Below, piece by piece: positions 1 through 11,880 of a stretch of DNA of 64,000 bases (positions are counted from its first letter, which is position 1; each line of letters opens with the position of its first letter). Under the pieces are notes generated by a model. It saw only the letters and a list, made by a program, of their open reading frames with translations, was not told the origin of the DNA and ran no database searches. Both the position numbers and the translations under genes were made by a program. The stretch is from Guillardia theta CCMP2712. Its lineage: Eukaryota; Cryptophyceae; Pyrenomonadales; Geminigeraceae. The stretch covers positions 1-64,000 of the forward strand of contig NW_005434636.1 in assembly GCF_000315625.1 (NCBI RefSeq), read 5' to 3'.

Positions 1-106
1 CCCTAAACCCTAAACCCTAAACCCTAACCCTAAACCCTAAACCCTAAACCCTAAACCCTAAACCCTAAACCCTAAACCCTAAACCCTAAACCCTAAACCC
101 TAAACC
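1..106. repeat. Telomeric repeat array, CCCTAAA type
   Basis: The window begins with about 15 tandem CCCTAAA units, the C-rich strand of a TTTAGGG telomere, so position 1 is at or near a physical chromosome end. One unit near position 25 is the hexamer CCCTAA. The array stops abruptly at CCGCCTCAG, where unique subtelomeric DNA starts. TTTAGGG telomeres occur in plants and several algal groups including cryptophytes. Confidence 0.98.
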
Positions 107-618
107 GCCTCAGTCGGGAGAGTTGCCTCCGAGGCTCAGGGCCTCCCGAGTCGACGGTCCCCTTGAAACCCTACTAAGTTAACTTAAACCCATCGATAGG
201 AAACCCGGTCCACAGCCGGTGGAAACTTTTTAAAAGGTGAAGCGGTTAGTAAAACGTGTCCTTTCACATGGCATCGGTATGTTACATGCAATACATTACA
301 GTGAAGATATGACGAGAAGAAGATGCGGAGGGAGAAGAAGATGACGTGATGAGAATCAGAGGGAGAACAAGAAGAAGAGGTGACATGCGACAGGTTGTTA
401 ATGTGCAAGAATGTCACGCACATCTATTGTTCTCTCGCTGCGAGTTTTAGACCCGGTTGGGGCTAGGAAGAGGAGACGAGAAGTGTGACAGCTTACAACA
501 ACTGAATTTATCTTAGGACTGGTGGATCGATCGATATGTTAGGATGCTGCCAATGCAGCAACGGAATACGTTGTTATTTGGCCTTTTTTCTTTCCAGATT
601 TTCTCCATCTTAGCACTC
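107..618. other. Subtelomeric spacer, no gene seen
   Basis: The first 60 bases are GC-rich with short palindromic pieces (for example CCTCCGAGGCTCAGGGCCTCCCGAG), followed by AT-richer sequence with purine runs of GAAGAAG type. Short open frames exist on both strands but show no start context, splice signals or protein-like composition. I see no supported gene. Confidence 0.6.
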
Positions 619-1135
619 ATGGTAAGAAAGTTGCGCTTATTGCGAATTCCGATAAGAGGACACGCAGGTTCATCTTCATCAAGTGTCTGAAACGAAACCT
701 CGTGTACATGCTGATGGAGGGAGCCTCATGCGCTCTGGCAATCACAGACAGATGCTCGCCCAGCTTGAGTACCAGCAGAGTATGAGGGCTCGAGTCGTAG
801 AGCCTCATGTCGTAGAGCCTCAAGTCGTAGAGCCTCATGTCCTAGAGCCTCATGTCCTAGAGCCTCAAGTCGTAGAGCCTCATGTCCTAGAGCCTCAAGT
901 CGTAGAGCCTCATGTCCTAGAGCCTCAAGTCCTAGAGCCTCATGTCCTAGAGCCTCAAGTAAGGATGCCGCATGTAGTTTGGCCACATGTTTTTGGAGAT
1001 GAAATTCTTTCGACAAGTGGAGGTCCACCAGGATACTTGGACCAGGATGGGAAAAGTTTACTTCGGGGTTTGGACCAAGACTCCAGGGATGGCACAGAGA
1101 GTGTTGGCAGATTGCAAGGACAGTTCAAGACCTGA
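619..1135 (+). CDS. Putative small protein with V(V/L)EP(H/Q) pentapeptide repeats
   Basis: Function not recognised. An ATG at 619 is followed directly by a GTAAGA donor; removing a 46-bp intron (622-667, ending CACGCAG) joins it in frame to a long exon 668-1135, giving about 155 residues. The middle (794-958) is eleven 15-bp units encoding V-V/L-E-P-H/Q, followed by two degenerate units (VRMPH, VVWPH). The first in-frame ATG inside exon 2 is at 728, an alternative start. The repeat also leaves long open frames on the opposite strand, so coding status rests on the splice model only. It lies about 0.5 kb from the telomere, where fast-evolving repeat genes are common; it could equally be a non-coding minisatellite. 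Confidence 0.3.
794..958. repeat. 15-bp minisatellite, 11 units
   Basis: Tandem GTCGTAGAGCCTCAT units with two variable sites: GTCGTAG/GTCCTAG and CAT/CAA. Every unit keeps the frame of the overlapping ORF. Variants are interspersed rather than graded, which suggests recent shuffling. Confidence 0.95.
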
Positions 1136-1526
1136 AGGAGATTGATGCTATCTTCTCTTTTTATGCATGTAAATTGTTGTATACTGGAACTGTTTGTTCA
1201 GAGTGAACAAGAGTGAACAATTATAACCTAAACTGAAGCATTCAGACGCTCAACGGGGTATAGAATTGGCATAGACACGCGACAACAGCCGAGAATCTGC
1301 TCAGCATAACATCTAATGATTGGAAGTGTACCAACATCAAAAGCAAACCATGTGGGTTTTCACGTACTGAATCAAGATTCGATGCCAGCGGGAGTTCTGG
1401 AAGACTGAAGTAACATGGGGGACAAGAGAAATCTCGAAACAGTAATATAGGAATATTTAACAACAAACAAGTTCAAATGCTTTCATTGAAAATACAAAGA
1501 AAAAACAAAAGGATATGATTCCACAT

Positions 1527-3941
1527 TCACAGAGAGTTATTGTACAATTCACTGGTTCCAGAGTATGAAGGTCCTTGAGTGCTCCCGCGATTTGGCACCA
1601 GAAGCATGCTCCGGTTGGTGACCTCCAACTGTAATTGAGTCAGAACATATTCAACATGATCACGACATTTGATGCAGAGAATTGCATGAAAAATTAAGAA
1701 TAACGTGTAACGGAGACAGATGAGCTAGGAGACACATCACCTGCTGTTGAAGTCTTGCCTTTGCTGTCTCAAGCTGCTGTTGAATGCCCTGCAGCTGATT
1801 GGCAAGTTTCGAAGCGACGTTAACGCCCTCGATGTGAGCCTGCAGGTTCGCTTGAATGCCAGCAGCTCGAGCCTGCAGCTGCTGAAATGGATTGATTTGC
1901 ATTGGAGCGAATTGTGCTTGTGCAACAGAGTCTGGGCGAGCTGCTGCAGAGTTGGCGCTAATATTGTGAAGCATATTCGAGCCCGCAGGTAGGTTTGACG
2001 CAACGTTAGATGCGGCCATTGCAGGAAATTGATTCATGACAGGCTGGCTGGCCTGCACGTTGTTTGAACCCAAGAAGGAAGCAAGACCCGATAGATCGTT
2101 CAAACTAACATTGACACCATTAGGAACATCTGCGTGCTGAGTTTTTGGTGCCCCCGCTCTCCCAGCTGATGCTTGACCATTGGCCTTCGCCTGGTCCATT
2201 CCTAACTTGTTCGACCCCCCCGGCAAGAGGTGCTGAACGCCTGAGCCCTTGCTCTCTACAGTAACATTGAGGCATGACGTTAATCCTCCAAGCCCATCTT
2301 CTACTCCTGCATCGCACAAAGATGAAGGACGGCAGGCATCCAAGCCACTGGTTCCGAAAGTTGCTAGGCAGCCTTCTCCCCCGGCAACAACTCCGATGAC
2401 AGATTTAGGCTGCTTCTCGTTCTTTGAAAATGTCTTGGAGGGGCTTGAAGCAGAAGAAGACAAGCCCATGTAGCCCGCAACGGCCTCAGAAGTGATAAAA
2501 GGCTGAAAAACAGTCTCAGCCGAAGCCTGCAGAGTCCTGACGAGCTCAGCGCCCTGCAAGCTTCTGGTCTCAAGCTGAACCAAAGGCAGGTCTGTCTCCC
2601 TTGCAGCATCAAAAAGAAACTCCCTTGAGACCTTCAGCCTATCAGACGGACATACGCCAAAGCTCAGGTCTGTGGGACAGTCCTCGGGCTCCATGAGCGA
2701 CCAAAAGTGAGTGACGCAGATCAAATTTCCAAACTGTCCGAAAGTTCGCTTCTGGTGAGCTCTCACAAACACAGGCTGATCACTGTTTTGAGGCACGATG
2801 CGCAAGACAGAGCTGTACTGTACTGGCATGAAGGAGCTCATCAATCCAAGGATGAAGCTCACATACTCAGATGCAGACAGGGCCAAGGGAACTTGGCAGC
2901 AGGAGATCTGATGAAGAAGCTTGTCTCTGGTAGTCCCTAAGATGGATGCAAATGCTTGATTCATGTACAGGCTTGACGCCTGGCCTGTGGAAGGACAGTA
3001 CTCGACTCTGAATACACCTAGTGACGGGTGCGAATTGCACATGTCACATTCCATGGCGTCAATCCGAAGCTCTCTATCCTCTGCCATCAGATGTTTCGAC
3101 AAACTTCCCGCTCTTGGTCTTGAAACTTCCTTGTGAATGTCGTACAACCTGAATTCATCAAGAAATGATATCAGTTCACGAAAAAAGGATCCAACAGTTA
3201 CAAACCTTTGTACTGCAGTGAGTCCCTTGCTAAGCGTTTCAAAAAGGGAAGCAGGCAAACCCATGAGCATTTGAACAATCTTTGCCAGCATGTCAAAAAA
3301 ATCCGAGATATGAAAACCAAGTTGACCTGATCTTTTTTCCAACCTAACTCGATCAATGGCATTTTCTCAGCCAAATGGCGACAGCGATTAGCCAACGAGG
3401 TTGTCTCATCGCCACATTCACTAAAACATCCATGAGTCTCTGCCGATCTAATGTGTACTAATGTACTCACAGTTCAATAGATCTTTGCTGGAGAGCTCCT
3501 TGCCTTTTATGTTCGGGTCGTATTTCAATTACTTCTTTGGAAACCACTGGCAGTTTCAGAACGCCACGGATGGTCTCGAACGAAACCTTCCAATAGAGTT
3601 GAGGGACGAGAATAAAAGATCAAGATAGTACCTCATCGATGCATCTATGGCTGATATCCCTAGATTTGCACGTTGAACAAGGTCTTTGCTCATCACATTT
3701 CATTTTGGCTCTCCGACATGGCTGGAAATAACATGGGTGAGAAACACGAGCGGAAAAGTTGACAGGATCACACCTCGCATGCGCGACCAACTTGCTCTCG
3801 TCTTTTTCTATTCTGCACAGTATCTGCATCAAGTCTCCGACGCTTCAAAGCATTCGTCGCGCTCCCTGGCAGAATTTCTTCAACCGAATCCTGATTGGTC
3901 ATTGCAAGGTGATCTGAATCCTTGCTTGCAGCTTTACTCAT
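1527..3941 (-). CDS. Zn2Cys6 (fungal-type) transcription factor with PAS-like region
   Basis: Probable nuclear DNA-binding regulator. My six-exon model on the minus strand (3941-3774, 3721-3632, 3586-3471, 3331-3206, 3148-1741, 1628-1527) keeps frame throughout and gives 669 residues, starting MSKAASK. Exons 1-2 join to an intact binuclear zinc cluster: Cys55-x2-Cys58-x6-Cys65-x5-Cys71-x2-Cys74-x8-Cys83, with the basic RRAKMKC core; the intron falls between the first and second Cys. Residues ~190-310 contain a PAS-like stretch (YMNQAFASILGTTRDKLL). The C-terminal half is Ser/Asn/Gln-rich and ends in a predicted helix rich in Gln. A Zn2Cys6 cluster followed by PAS is the layout of fungal ERT1/AcuK gluconeogenesis regulators; that link is by layout only. 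Exon 4 boundaries are the least certain. Confidence 0.85.
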
Positions 3942-5769
3942 ATCCTTCTTGGCACGGCTTTGCGTGTTGTTGTCCTGGTTTCAAATGCCAGGACGAAAAT
4001 GATTTCGTTTCAGCCGTTCTTGTTTTGAAGTGTATCGTGATTGTTGTTTTCCGAATAAAAAGATCTGATTACCCGCGAGTCCAACCTGTTCCGACAAGTG
4101 TCAATGAAGCTAGTAAGAACAATTTTTGCAAGATTTTTTTTGTAAAAAATAATAAGTGCAACGAATTTCTTCTGATACCTTCCATAGCTATCTTAAAAAT
4201 GATATTCGCACCATGGACAATGTACCGGCAAATGAGGAAAGCCATCACAAAGCGAATTCGTAGATCATTTCGACAATTTCGACTATCTATCAACGGTCGA
4301 GAATAAACAATATTGGGAGATCAGAGGGGTTTCAAGTCTACAATGAGTTTTCATCCGATCTGTTGACTCTCTGCAATTGCAGCATGCGCACGACATTGGG
4401 ACATTGGCTGCATGTGGCAGGAGCCGCACTCAAAGCCATTGACGAGCATGGGAGGATTCTGTAAGGGAGTCGGACCAAAAAGAAGGGGTCGGGTAGTTGC
4501 GACAAGGGGTGTTCAAAAAATTAGATCTGGTTTGCTTTCCTGGGGTGGGTTCATGGGAGGTTGTAAAATGGAGGGTAGGGGTACACATTGATAGGTGCAT
4601 ATCCGGTAGGGTGTTTTGCCTCCTTGAGGGGCATATACAAAAATCTAGACCGTCAAGAAATCATAGGTTTTCTCTATGTAATGAAATGGCACTACCATTG
4701 CTCCTCATGTGTGGCTTTTAACAAACCGGGCTTTCGACCTAGGTACCCGTGTAGAAGTTTGGGCTAAACTTCAAAACAACGGGGGTGCTACAAAAAGGGG
4801 GGTAGCGAATGAGGGATCAGAATATCCCGGGTAGGTAGGGTATCTCAATTGAGTACAATGAAGGGGGTACCTCCAGATGCCTTTAAGACACGATAGTAAA
4901 GCTAAACAAAAAAAATCAACAGGACAGAATGTCCCATTCCTTCTGAATTTGTGAGGCGCAGACTACGTGAATGCCCCAAGGTTCTTTTTTTCTGGCCCAT
5001 TTCACCACCTTAGCAGGCCAACACCTATAGTCAATCTCTTCACTAGCCCCCGGGATGGTCTAGTCATGCGCCTCGCACGGATGCCACACGGACCCTCCAC
5101 GGTGACACCACCCCCACCCTCCAAAAGTATAGAAAACCGAGGGACTATTTTGAAGTTTGGCTCTTTTAAAACTTGATGTTTATAAAACAATGATGAAAGA
5201 TGGGAAAAGAAGATCTTTCGACTCATATGCCCGGTCAAGAAAGGAGTCTACCTCCGAGATAAGATTTGAGGTTTTTGAGTTTGCTATGAAGAAACCCCTT
5301 TTTTCTAAACTTTTCAAGAATATTTCAAAAATAATTTCAAACAATCTCCAGAAAGCAATCAATTCTACAAACTGATCACAGTCGATTCATATGACTCTCA
5401 CGGCGAAAAGATACCACCCCTCCTTGAAGCTGGGATTACGAATGGGTGAACTTCTAGAAAAGATGCAACGGTTCAACAAGTCAAACAAGCCAGACCTGTA
5501 CAATTGTTTTAGCCGAATCCGTGTCAGGAGCTCCGCAGACATGACGAAACAGATCGTTGTGTTTAAAGAGCCAATGATGACCTTGCATTCGAAACTAGAA
5601 CTTATCAAATCTTGATATGTAATCGCCAGTCATCCAAGAGGTCAAACGACCTGGAACAAAACGTACGCCGTGCCGCACATAAAGCTCCCTGAGACTTTTA
5701 CCACCGACCACGCTCATGATTGTCCTCGTACTGATTTTTAACTTAACTTTGAGTATGAAGTTACAGCCT
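3942..5769. other. Gene-poor intergenic region
   Basis: AT-rich sequence with no ORF that I can tie to a family. 4440-4870 and 4990-5110 contain many GGGTAGGG / CTACCCC-like words, seen again in other intergenic blocks here. Two short plus-strand ORFs (5157-5375 and 5391-5615, 72 and 74 residues) have protein-like but unrecognised composition and no clear splice partners. Confidence 0.5.
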
Positions 5770-6607
5770 TCAACTGACTGAAACCGTCACTCGCCGCCCG
5801 GTCCGATCGGACGCCGGCGGGATGCCGTGGCCGCGCCGGGCACTGACCGGCGCGGCTTCCGAGCGGCCGGACCGTACCGTACCGCCGGTCACGGTACTAC
5901 CGTACGGTAGAGGGCGGCGCGGGACTGATGAGCCTGAGGAGTCACTGTGGCGGCCGCCCGGCGTACCGCAGTCACGCACGGCGGCCGGCCGCGTCCGAGC
6001 CACATGCGGCCGGCGGCGCCGCGGCGCCCGGACTCGAGTGTGTACTCACACGATGCCAATGCCATGATGCCATGACTCGGAAGTTACGGTTCAGTGATCG
6101 GATGCTAAGCGGCCGCTTTTGAAGTCACTGGGTCACCGTTAAGTAAGTTCACTGAACTTCGGAACGCCGGATTTCAAGTTTGCGGCCGCGTGCCGCTCAG
6201 TGTCGTGCGGGTGCCACCCGGTGCCCGGGCCGTCGAACTCAGTCAACTTGTGACTTGAGCCTGAGTGCAAAGCTACAGGCTAGGCCCGGCCCGGCCAGGG
6301 GCACATAGCCCGGGCCGGGCCTCCAGTAGCCGCCGCCTCAGTTGTTTCAGGGAAGTTCCTGCGGCCCTCCTCACGGTCTGTCACTGCCACTGGCACGATC
6401 CGAGGCTCAAGGCCGCCGTGCCGTGGGCGGACTCCCAGTGGCCCACGTGACTGCTACTGGGCCGTGCTGTCCACGACACGCCAGGCTGATCCAGCTGGGA
6501 GACTTTGCTGAGTTTGCAGTCGTAACTATGGCACTGCAGGCCAGACGGTCATGATGCTTCTGCTGCGGCGTCACGCGGTTGGCGGCAGTCACCGTGCGGC
6601 CGCGGCA
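5770..6607. repeat. GC-rich island A (dispersed repeat-like)
   Basis: A sharply bounded GC-rich block with CCGGCC, GCCCGGGCC, CGGTAC and CACTG/CAGTGA words, unlike the AT-rich flanks. Similar blocks lie at 11460-11880, 28028-28105, 35460-35700 and 54230-54490. No coding frame is convincing. It abuts the stop codon of the minus-strand hydrolase gene at 6608. Confidence 0.55.
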
Positions 6608-8305
6608 TCACTGGGGCTGCGAATCACGTGATAACACGTTGTCAACCGCTTGCTTTATGCGTTCGCCCCACAGTCTGTGCCCCTGCAAAAGATTATAATT
6701 TAACCGCACATCGCTGCAGATTGATGCCAAAACTTCAACCTCTGCTGATGGATGCAAAAAATCTGGCATGAGGGATCGTGGAATCGCAGAAACTTTGCTG
6801 CTAAAAAGACAAAGTTCACATACCATCTGCAAGTTTTTCAGTAAAGCAGAAATGTCTACCTGGAAGCTGATCCATTGAAGATATCCCATGCATCAATATA
6901 CAAGATATTGTTAGAATCCTTTCTCAGCAAAATCAGCACCAGGACGACCTCAAAACACCTCGTATACCTCTTTGGCAAGGATTTTCATTCCTTGATTCAC
7001 TTCTATCAATCTCCTGCTGAAAATGTTTGTCGCTAGTTCTAGGCTACCAGTGGACGATCTCAACGCTCTTGGCAGCAACCCCAGCAACACGATCTGCTGC
7101 AGTTTTCAGCGCTGTGCAAGCAACAATGAGGAAACCTTAGCTTTCGGACGCAGCCGTTTGACGGTTTTGACTACCTTTTGCACTCCTAGTCAAAGTGTAA
7201 AAATATTCAAGAGTGGTGAATCTGGAATAGCCACCAAGGTTGGTTTCATGTGACGTGCATCCGGCACCGAGATTGTTTGTTCCTTGATCGGGATTAATCC
7301 CTGGCATTCTCAAGGAGGAAGATGAGCACCGATAGCCAGGATGATGATCTTAGGCTGTAGTTCCGGGGCATGCTGAAGCTCACAGCTCTGCTCATCTCTT
7401 CAGAATGATCTCAATCTTTCCTTGATTCCTACTTCAAGCCTCCCGAGAAGATGTTGCGTTTGATCTCCTGAAATTCCAAGCGCCAAGTAGGAAGTCTTTG
7501 TGGTGTTCCCCTAAAGCAAATCCATTCGTCAGGAGATGGAGGTATCCAAATGTGAGAGAGGACTGGACCTTTGCGACGAACAAGGAGTTCCATACACGAG
7601 GAACTCCCTATTAGGTGCACACATAGACAAGAGGGAGGTGTGACCGGAAAGAATACATGGAGAATGAAAGGGTAATACAAACAAGTCAGTGTTGCAATTA
7701 GACTCAAATCAGCAAGTTAACAAAGGAACCTCTGCCCTATCCGAAACCATTCCGATACTGGTGCCCCTCCAAGCCTGGCCTCAGGTCAGTTGGAGCGGGT
7801 CAGTTGGAGCTCTCTACTCCACACACCTCTGTGATAGAGTCTCCATACCACACAACATCGATGCCTGCAGCTTTTCTTGCGTCCCGACATAGGGTTTGGT
7901 GGAATTGTTCCCATCCTGTTCATGACGGAGAAGTAGTGGGTAGAAAAAAGATAGTAACATGTCAATATCCATATCACGATGAGGTGTAAACAAACCTCGG
8001 TTTGATCGTCGCTTGTGTGGCTCATCTGCTGGAAATGTGCAAAAACAGCGATCATACGCTAATTCTTTTTTCGGGACACATCCCCTTTTCTTCTCTTGTA
8101 CAGCAGAGCTTGCGTTGTATCCTCCCTGCGTTCCTATGCTTGCCCGCAAGAGACTCGCACTGGCGCCTCTAGGGGGGAGAGAGCGTCTGGGAGGAGCCAG
8201 CTGAGACGAGGACGACGCCTGTTTGGATGCAGGGACATGCATCAGCGACGGCAGCAGCGCCGCTCCCAGCAGGGCCCCGAGCACAACAGGCAGGCCTCGA
8301 TCCAT
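6608..8305 (-). CDS. Secreted SGNH/GDSL hydrolase (PAF-acetylhydrolase-like)
   Basis: Predicted serine esterase/lipase acting on acyl or acetyl esters in the secretory or extracellular space. Twelve small exons (8305-7996, 7915-7827, 7774-7730, 7607-7569, 7510-7433, 7387-7330, 7282-7235, 7185-7136, 7093-6968, 6918-6860, 6800-6740, 6682-6608) join in frame to 345 residues; most introns are 42-62 bp. All SGNH blocks are present: GDSITE with nucleophile Ser130, LALGISGD with Gly176, GTNNLG with Asn209, and DFLH with Asp314/His317. WRGT, LLGLLPR and the C-terminal GHRLW also match the family that includes PAF-AH beta/gamma. The N-terminus starts with a hydrophobic signal (LPVVLGALLGAALLPSL) and a ~75-residue linker. 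The first coding exon could hide one more intron. It is divergent from the F-box gene at 9109. Confidence 0.9.
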
Positions 8306-9108
8306 GCGGCATCCACAGGAACAACCTTGAACTCATCGCCGTTACATGTGTACAAGATTGACGTAACCGTTTTGCGGAGGCTTAGGCCGCAGAAGATGGT
8401 GCAAGTGAGACAGGGGGTGGGGTGATCTGAATGGTAAATTAGGGGTACTGTTGTGATCATTTGACTGGGTAGGGGTAGTTCTTGGCGACGGTGGGTGCGC
8501 AGAAAAGAAAGCATCCTTTCAGGGAACAAAGATGAAGCCAACAAAGACAAGAAACAGCAGGGAAGCTGCAGTGGTGCACGTAGGAGAGCGAGATGATGAG
8601 ATAGGAATGCAGAAAAGGGTGACATGGACGAGAATAAGGCGATGAAGCGAAATCAAGGTGCGGGGAGCGGGGAGCAAAGGCGCTTGGAGCGGGGAGCAAA
8701 GGCAGGAACAAAGGGGATTACAAGGGTGTGAAATACAGTCAGCGATGAACAGCTTGAAGTTGAGCACGGAGGATGGGGGGACAAGAAATGAAGGGGGAAA
8801 GGAAAGGGGGAGGGGGCGGGGAATGAAGTTGTGTAGGAGACGATCAAAACAAAATGACCTATGAAGAGTATGTAGTTGAATCTGATCGATGGTGATAAAA
8901 TGATGTGGTGGTCATTTCCTTCGTGCCGTGGGTCAAGAGAAGTGGGTAGAGATTGATATTGATGTGAGCACGATGTTGCAAAGGTACAAGGAGATGCTCA
9001 GGTATGTGTAAGAGATAGCACGCGGCGAATTGAAGGAAGCGGATGGATCAATCTCCTGCATATTCTCGTTTCAATGTGATAAGTTAAGTTGATTGGAGCA
9101 GGACAGCA
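8306..9108. promoter_or_regulatory. Shared upstream region of a divergent gene pair
   Basis: About 800 bp separate the start codons of the minus-strand hydrolase and the plus-strand F-box gene. It contains a short direct repeat (GGAGCGGGGAGCAAAGGC twice near 8665-8702) and a purine-rich run at 8775-8830. No TATA-like element stands out. Promoter role is inferred from position only. Confidence 0.35.
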
Positions 9109-11446
9109 ATGAGTTCTACAACGGTGTCCAACATGCTACATGACATGGACGACATGATGATAGCATCGTTGCTGTCGTATCTCCCTGGTTCCAAGTTCTT
9201 GTTGGCCTCTAAGGTTTGCAAGCGGTGTGATCGATGGTTTGGCTGTTCCACAGCAGAGAGCTGATGCGATGACGAAGGTGGCACGAAATCATATGGAAGC
9301 ATGAAGATAATGAGGGTCTTTGGCGGTAAAGCGGAGGTTGGTGGTTCCATCACACGATAAAGCATGGACATTAGGTCATTATACGAACGCGATATACAAA
9401 GTTTTGAACCCTTAGTATCAACTCCAATAGAGGGCAAGCCAAGGTGATGCTGTTGCTCTACGGAGAGTTCTCAACTATTGTCAGGATCCGCGATTTGTAT
9501 CTCCGCAAACTTGTGTCGAGGAGTCTGATTCATCCAGAATGGAAGCGAGTATGACAATGCGATCTGAAATACTTGTCTCTCATACCTAGCTGGTTTACAG
9601 ATAGCTCCCCAAAACAGCCGATCTAGAACCTCAATGTGCTCTAAGTTTTCTCATTCTCTGCTCTATTGACACTTGATAGCGTGAGGCTGCAGAGGCAAGG
9701 AGCGGCAGGGGCGTCGTTCACCTTCAAGGGTGCAAGTGCAGTCGTTGTCTTCGGGTTCAGAAATCGTTCTCCCACATTGTGTTAACGCTTCTCTAGAGGT
9801 TGGACGAAATATAACAGCATTGAGAATGACGTAACAATGCTAGTGTGCTCTGAGGTTGTGTAAACCGCCTTGCCATATTCTGGTGATCCTTTTGTAATTC
9901 AGGACTGCAAGAAGAGACTGATGTGGATTCCCGTGAAGACCTCGAACAACCCTCTGCCAACTTATGGTTCGACCATCACAGCTTTTGAACATCCCAATCA
10001 TGGTATTCACACCTGGTTTTCGCTCTTTTCATCAATGATTCTTGTCAGAATTTGCATTCGCGTTATATGGAGGCGTTTATGCTGGAGGATACCAAGGAGC
10101 AGTTAGCAATCTACACCTGCTTTTGCCGTGTGAAGAGATCGATGACTCGTGTGTGTCTGGTACGATACAGGTAAAGCAATCTTCGTTTTCTTTGGGTGGG
10201 TGAAAGTTTGCAGGTACCCAGCTCGTCTTCTGCATGTTTGACTGAAGTCCCAAGAATGAGGTTAGCATAGTGTGAAGAACAACAATAAGTGACTGGATGC
10301 TTAGATGGGTTAAACCCAAGCAAGCCTCCTCTTTCGCATCCTTGGGAACTCCTCGCGCTTATCATACCGCCACGTACTTTCACAACAGGAAAACAAACAA
10401 GAGACAGATCCTCGTCTTCGGCGGCTTTGCTGAAGGGATTCCTCTAGACAACCTGGAAAGTGCTGAGCTGGAGCTCTCGGAGGATGAGATGACTGCTTCG
10501 TATCCTCACAGCTGGAATTGGAATGAAGTTGCAGCGCTTGGGGCGCCTCCTTGCGCTCGCTTTGGTCACTCTGCTACTCTCTGCGGTCCAGACAACTCGA
10601 GGCTCATCATAATCGGAGGCTGTACCGGAGGGCACAATCACAAAGGCTACGGCACAGACGGAGAAGAGCTTCGTGATGTGTTTGTGCTCGACCTGGCTGG
10701 CGATGTTCCAACCTGGTCGCAGCCTCAGATAGCAGGAACAATTCCAGACAATTGCGTGTCGCGGTGTCATAGCGCAGTGAGCTTGGGGCATCAGATCCTG
10801 TGTTTTGGAGGAGGACGGTCATCTCGTCTCAACGACAAGGTGGTTGCTCTTGACACCCTCAAGTTCACTTGGAAGCAACTCCAAGTCATGGGCGAAGCAC
10901 CTTGCCCGCGTCAGAATGCTATCATGCTGCCTGTAGAAGGAGGCTCTGAGGTCTTCTTGTTGGGAGGGTGGAGGAAGGAGGAGCTTGGCGACTGTCACGT
11001 TCTCCGATTTGGGGGACTTAATGATGAAGACTATGTCTTCAGCGACGCCAAACGGTCAAGCGAGGAAGATCAGGATTGGCAAGACGACCCCATCGAAAGT
11101 GAGAGAGATCTTTTCCTCAAGGTAATCCTTCTCCACAAAGGGCATTCTTTCTGACTGATGATATCAGCTTCATCCTTTAGCGCGTCACTGGTTTATTCAT
11201 CGTGAAGAATTTCAGCATGAATTCGTTGGAGATGACTACGACGACGAGTATATGGAAGAGGACGAGGAGGACGACGACGAAGATGACGATGGAGATGAGG
11301 ACGAGGAGGACGATGACGAGAATGACGACGAAGACGAGGACAACGGGGACGAGGACGTCAATGATGCTGAAGCTGAAGATGATATGAAGGCGCAGAACTC
11401 GAAGGAAGAGATTGACATAACTGAGCCAATGGACTCCCAGGATTGA
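9109..11446 (+). CDS. F-box / Kelch-repeat protein with acidic tail
   Basis: Likely substrate receptor of an SCF-type ubiquitin ligase. Nine-exon model: 9109-9224, 9278-9325, 9431-9548, 9680-9754, 9903-10002, 10049-10170, 10214-10260, 10305-11121, 11168-11446; 573 residues in one frame. Residues ~10-55 form an F-box (MIASLLSYLPGSKFLLASKVCKRWHEIIW). From ~residue 120 Kelch blades follow, with glycine pairs and repeated (L/I)-(Y/F/I)-GG motifs: FALYGGVYAGGY, RLIIIGGCTGG, ILCFGGG, VFLLGGW. The last exon encodes a very acidic Asp/Glu tail of ~60 residues ending SQD. The exon 4 to exon 5 junction (donor at 9755) is the weakest; the other phases are forced by frame. Confidence 0.85.
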
Positions 11447-11459
11447 CAAGCACCGGTGG

Positions 11460-11880
11460 GGGGCATCACGGTCCATCACTTAGCGACGTCAAGACCGGAC
11501 CACTTTCGGGACCGCAGTAGGCCACATGACTGGCTGTCCTTCGGCAGTGCCCGGGCCCACTGTGGCCAGTGTGCGGACTCCTGACTCGGGAGCAGTGATC
11601 GGACTGCGGCAGTCAACGTTCGGTCGCCTGTGGAGCCTACTTGAACTGACCGTACTGTTGACCAACACTGAATTGCCATAAGTTGCATTGAATAATCCGA
11701 AAGCCTAGGGCACACAACTGCTGGGGCTCGACCGTGACTGGTCGGAGTCGGAGTGACTCACGGTCCCGGACTCACTGCGGCCGCCTGTTTTCACTGAGTG
11801 CCACGGGCCCGAGACTCGGCGCGGCCGCTGAGCAGTGGCCGGCTTGAGTGCCGGTGGCACGGTGGCACTGAGGGCCAGTC
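11460..11880. repeat. GC-rich island B
   Basis: GC-rich block starting just past the F-box/Kelch stop codon, rich in GCCCGGGCC, CAGTGA, CACTG and GCGGCCGC-type words, ending at AT-rich DNA near 11885. Same vocabulary as island A. No gene is visible. Confidence 0.5.

Noticed and set aside
5391-5615. 74-codon plus-strand ORF with Lys-rich, protein-like sequence
   Set aside because: No recognisable motif, no splice partners and a gene-poor setting; not enough to call a gene.
11236-11469. Ser-rich ORF on the minus strand
   Set aside because: It is the antisense of the Asp/Glu tail of the F-box/Kelch gene.
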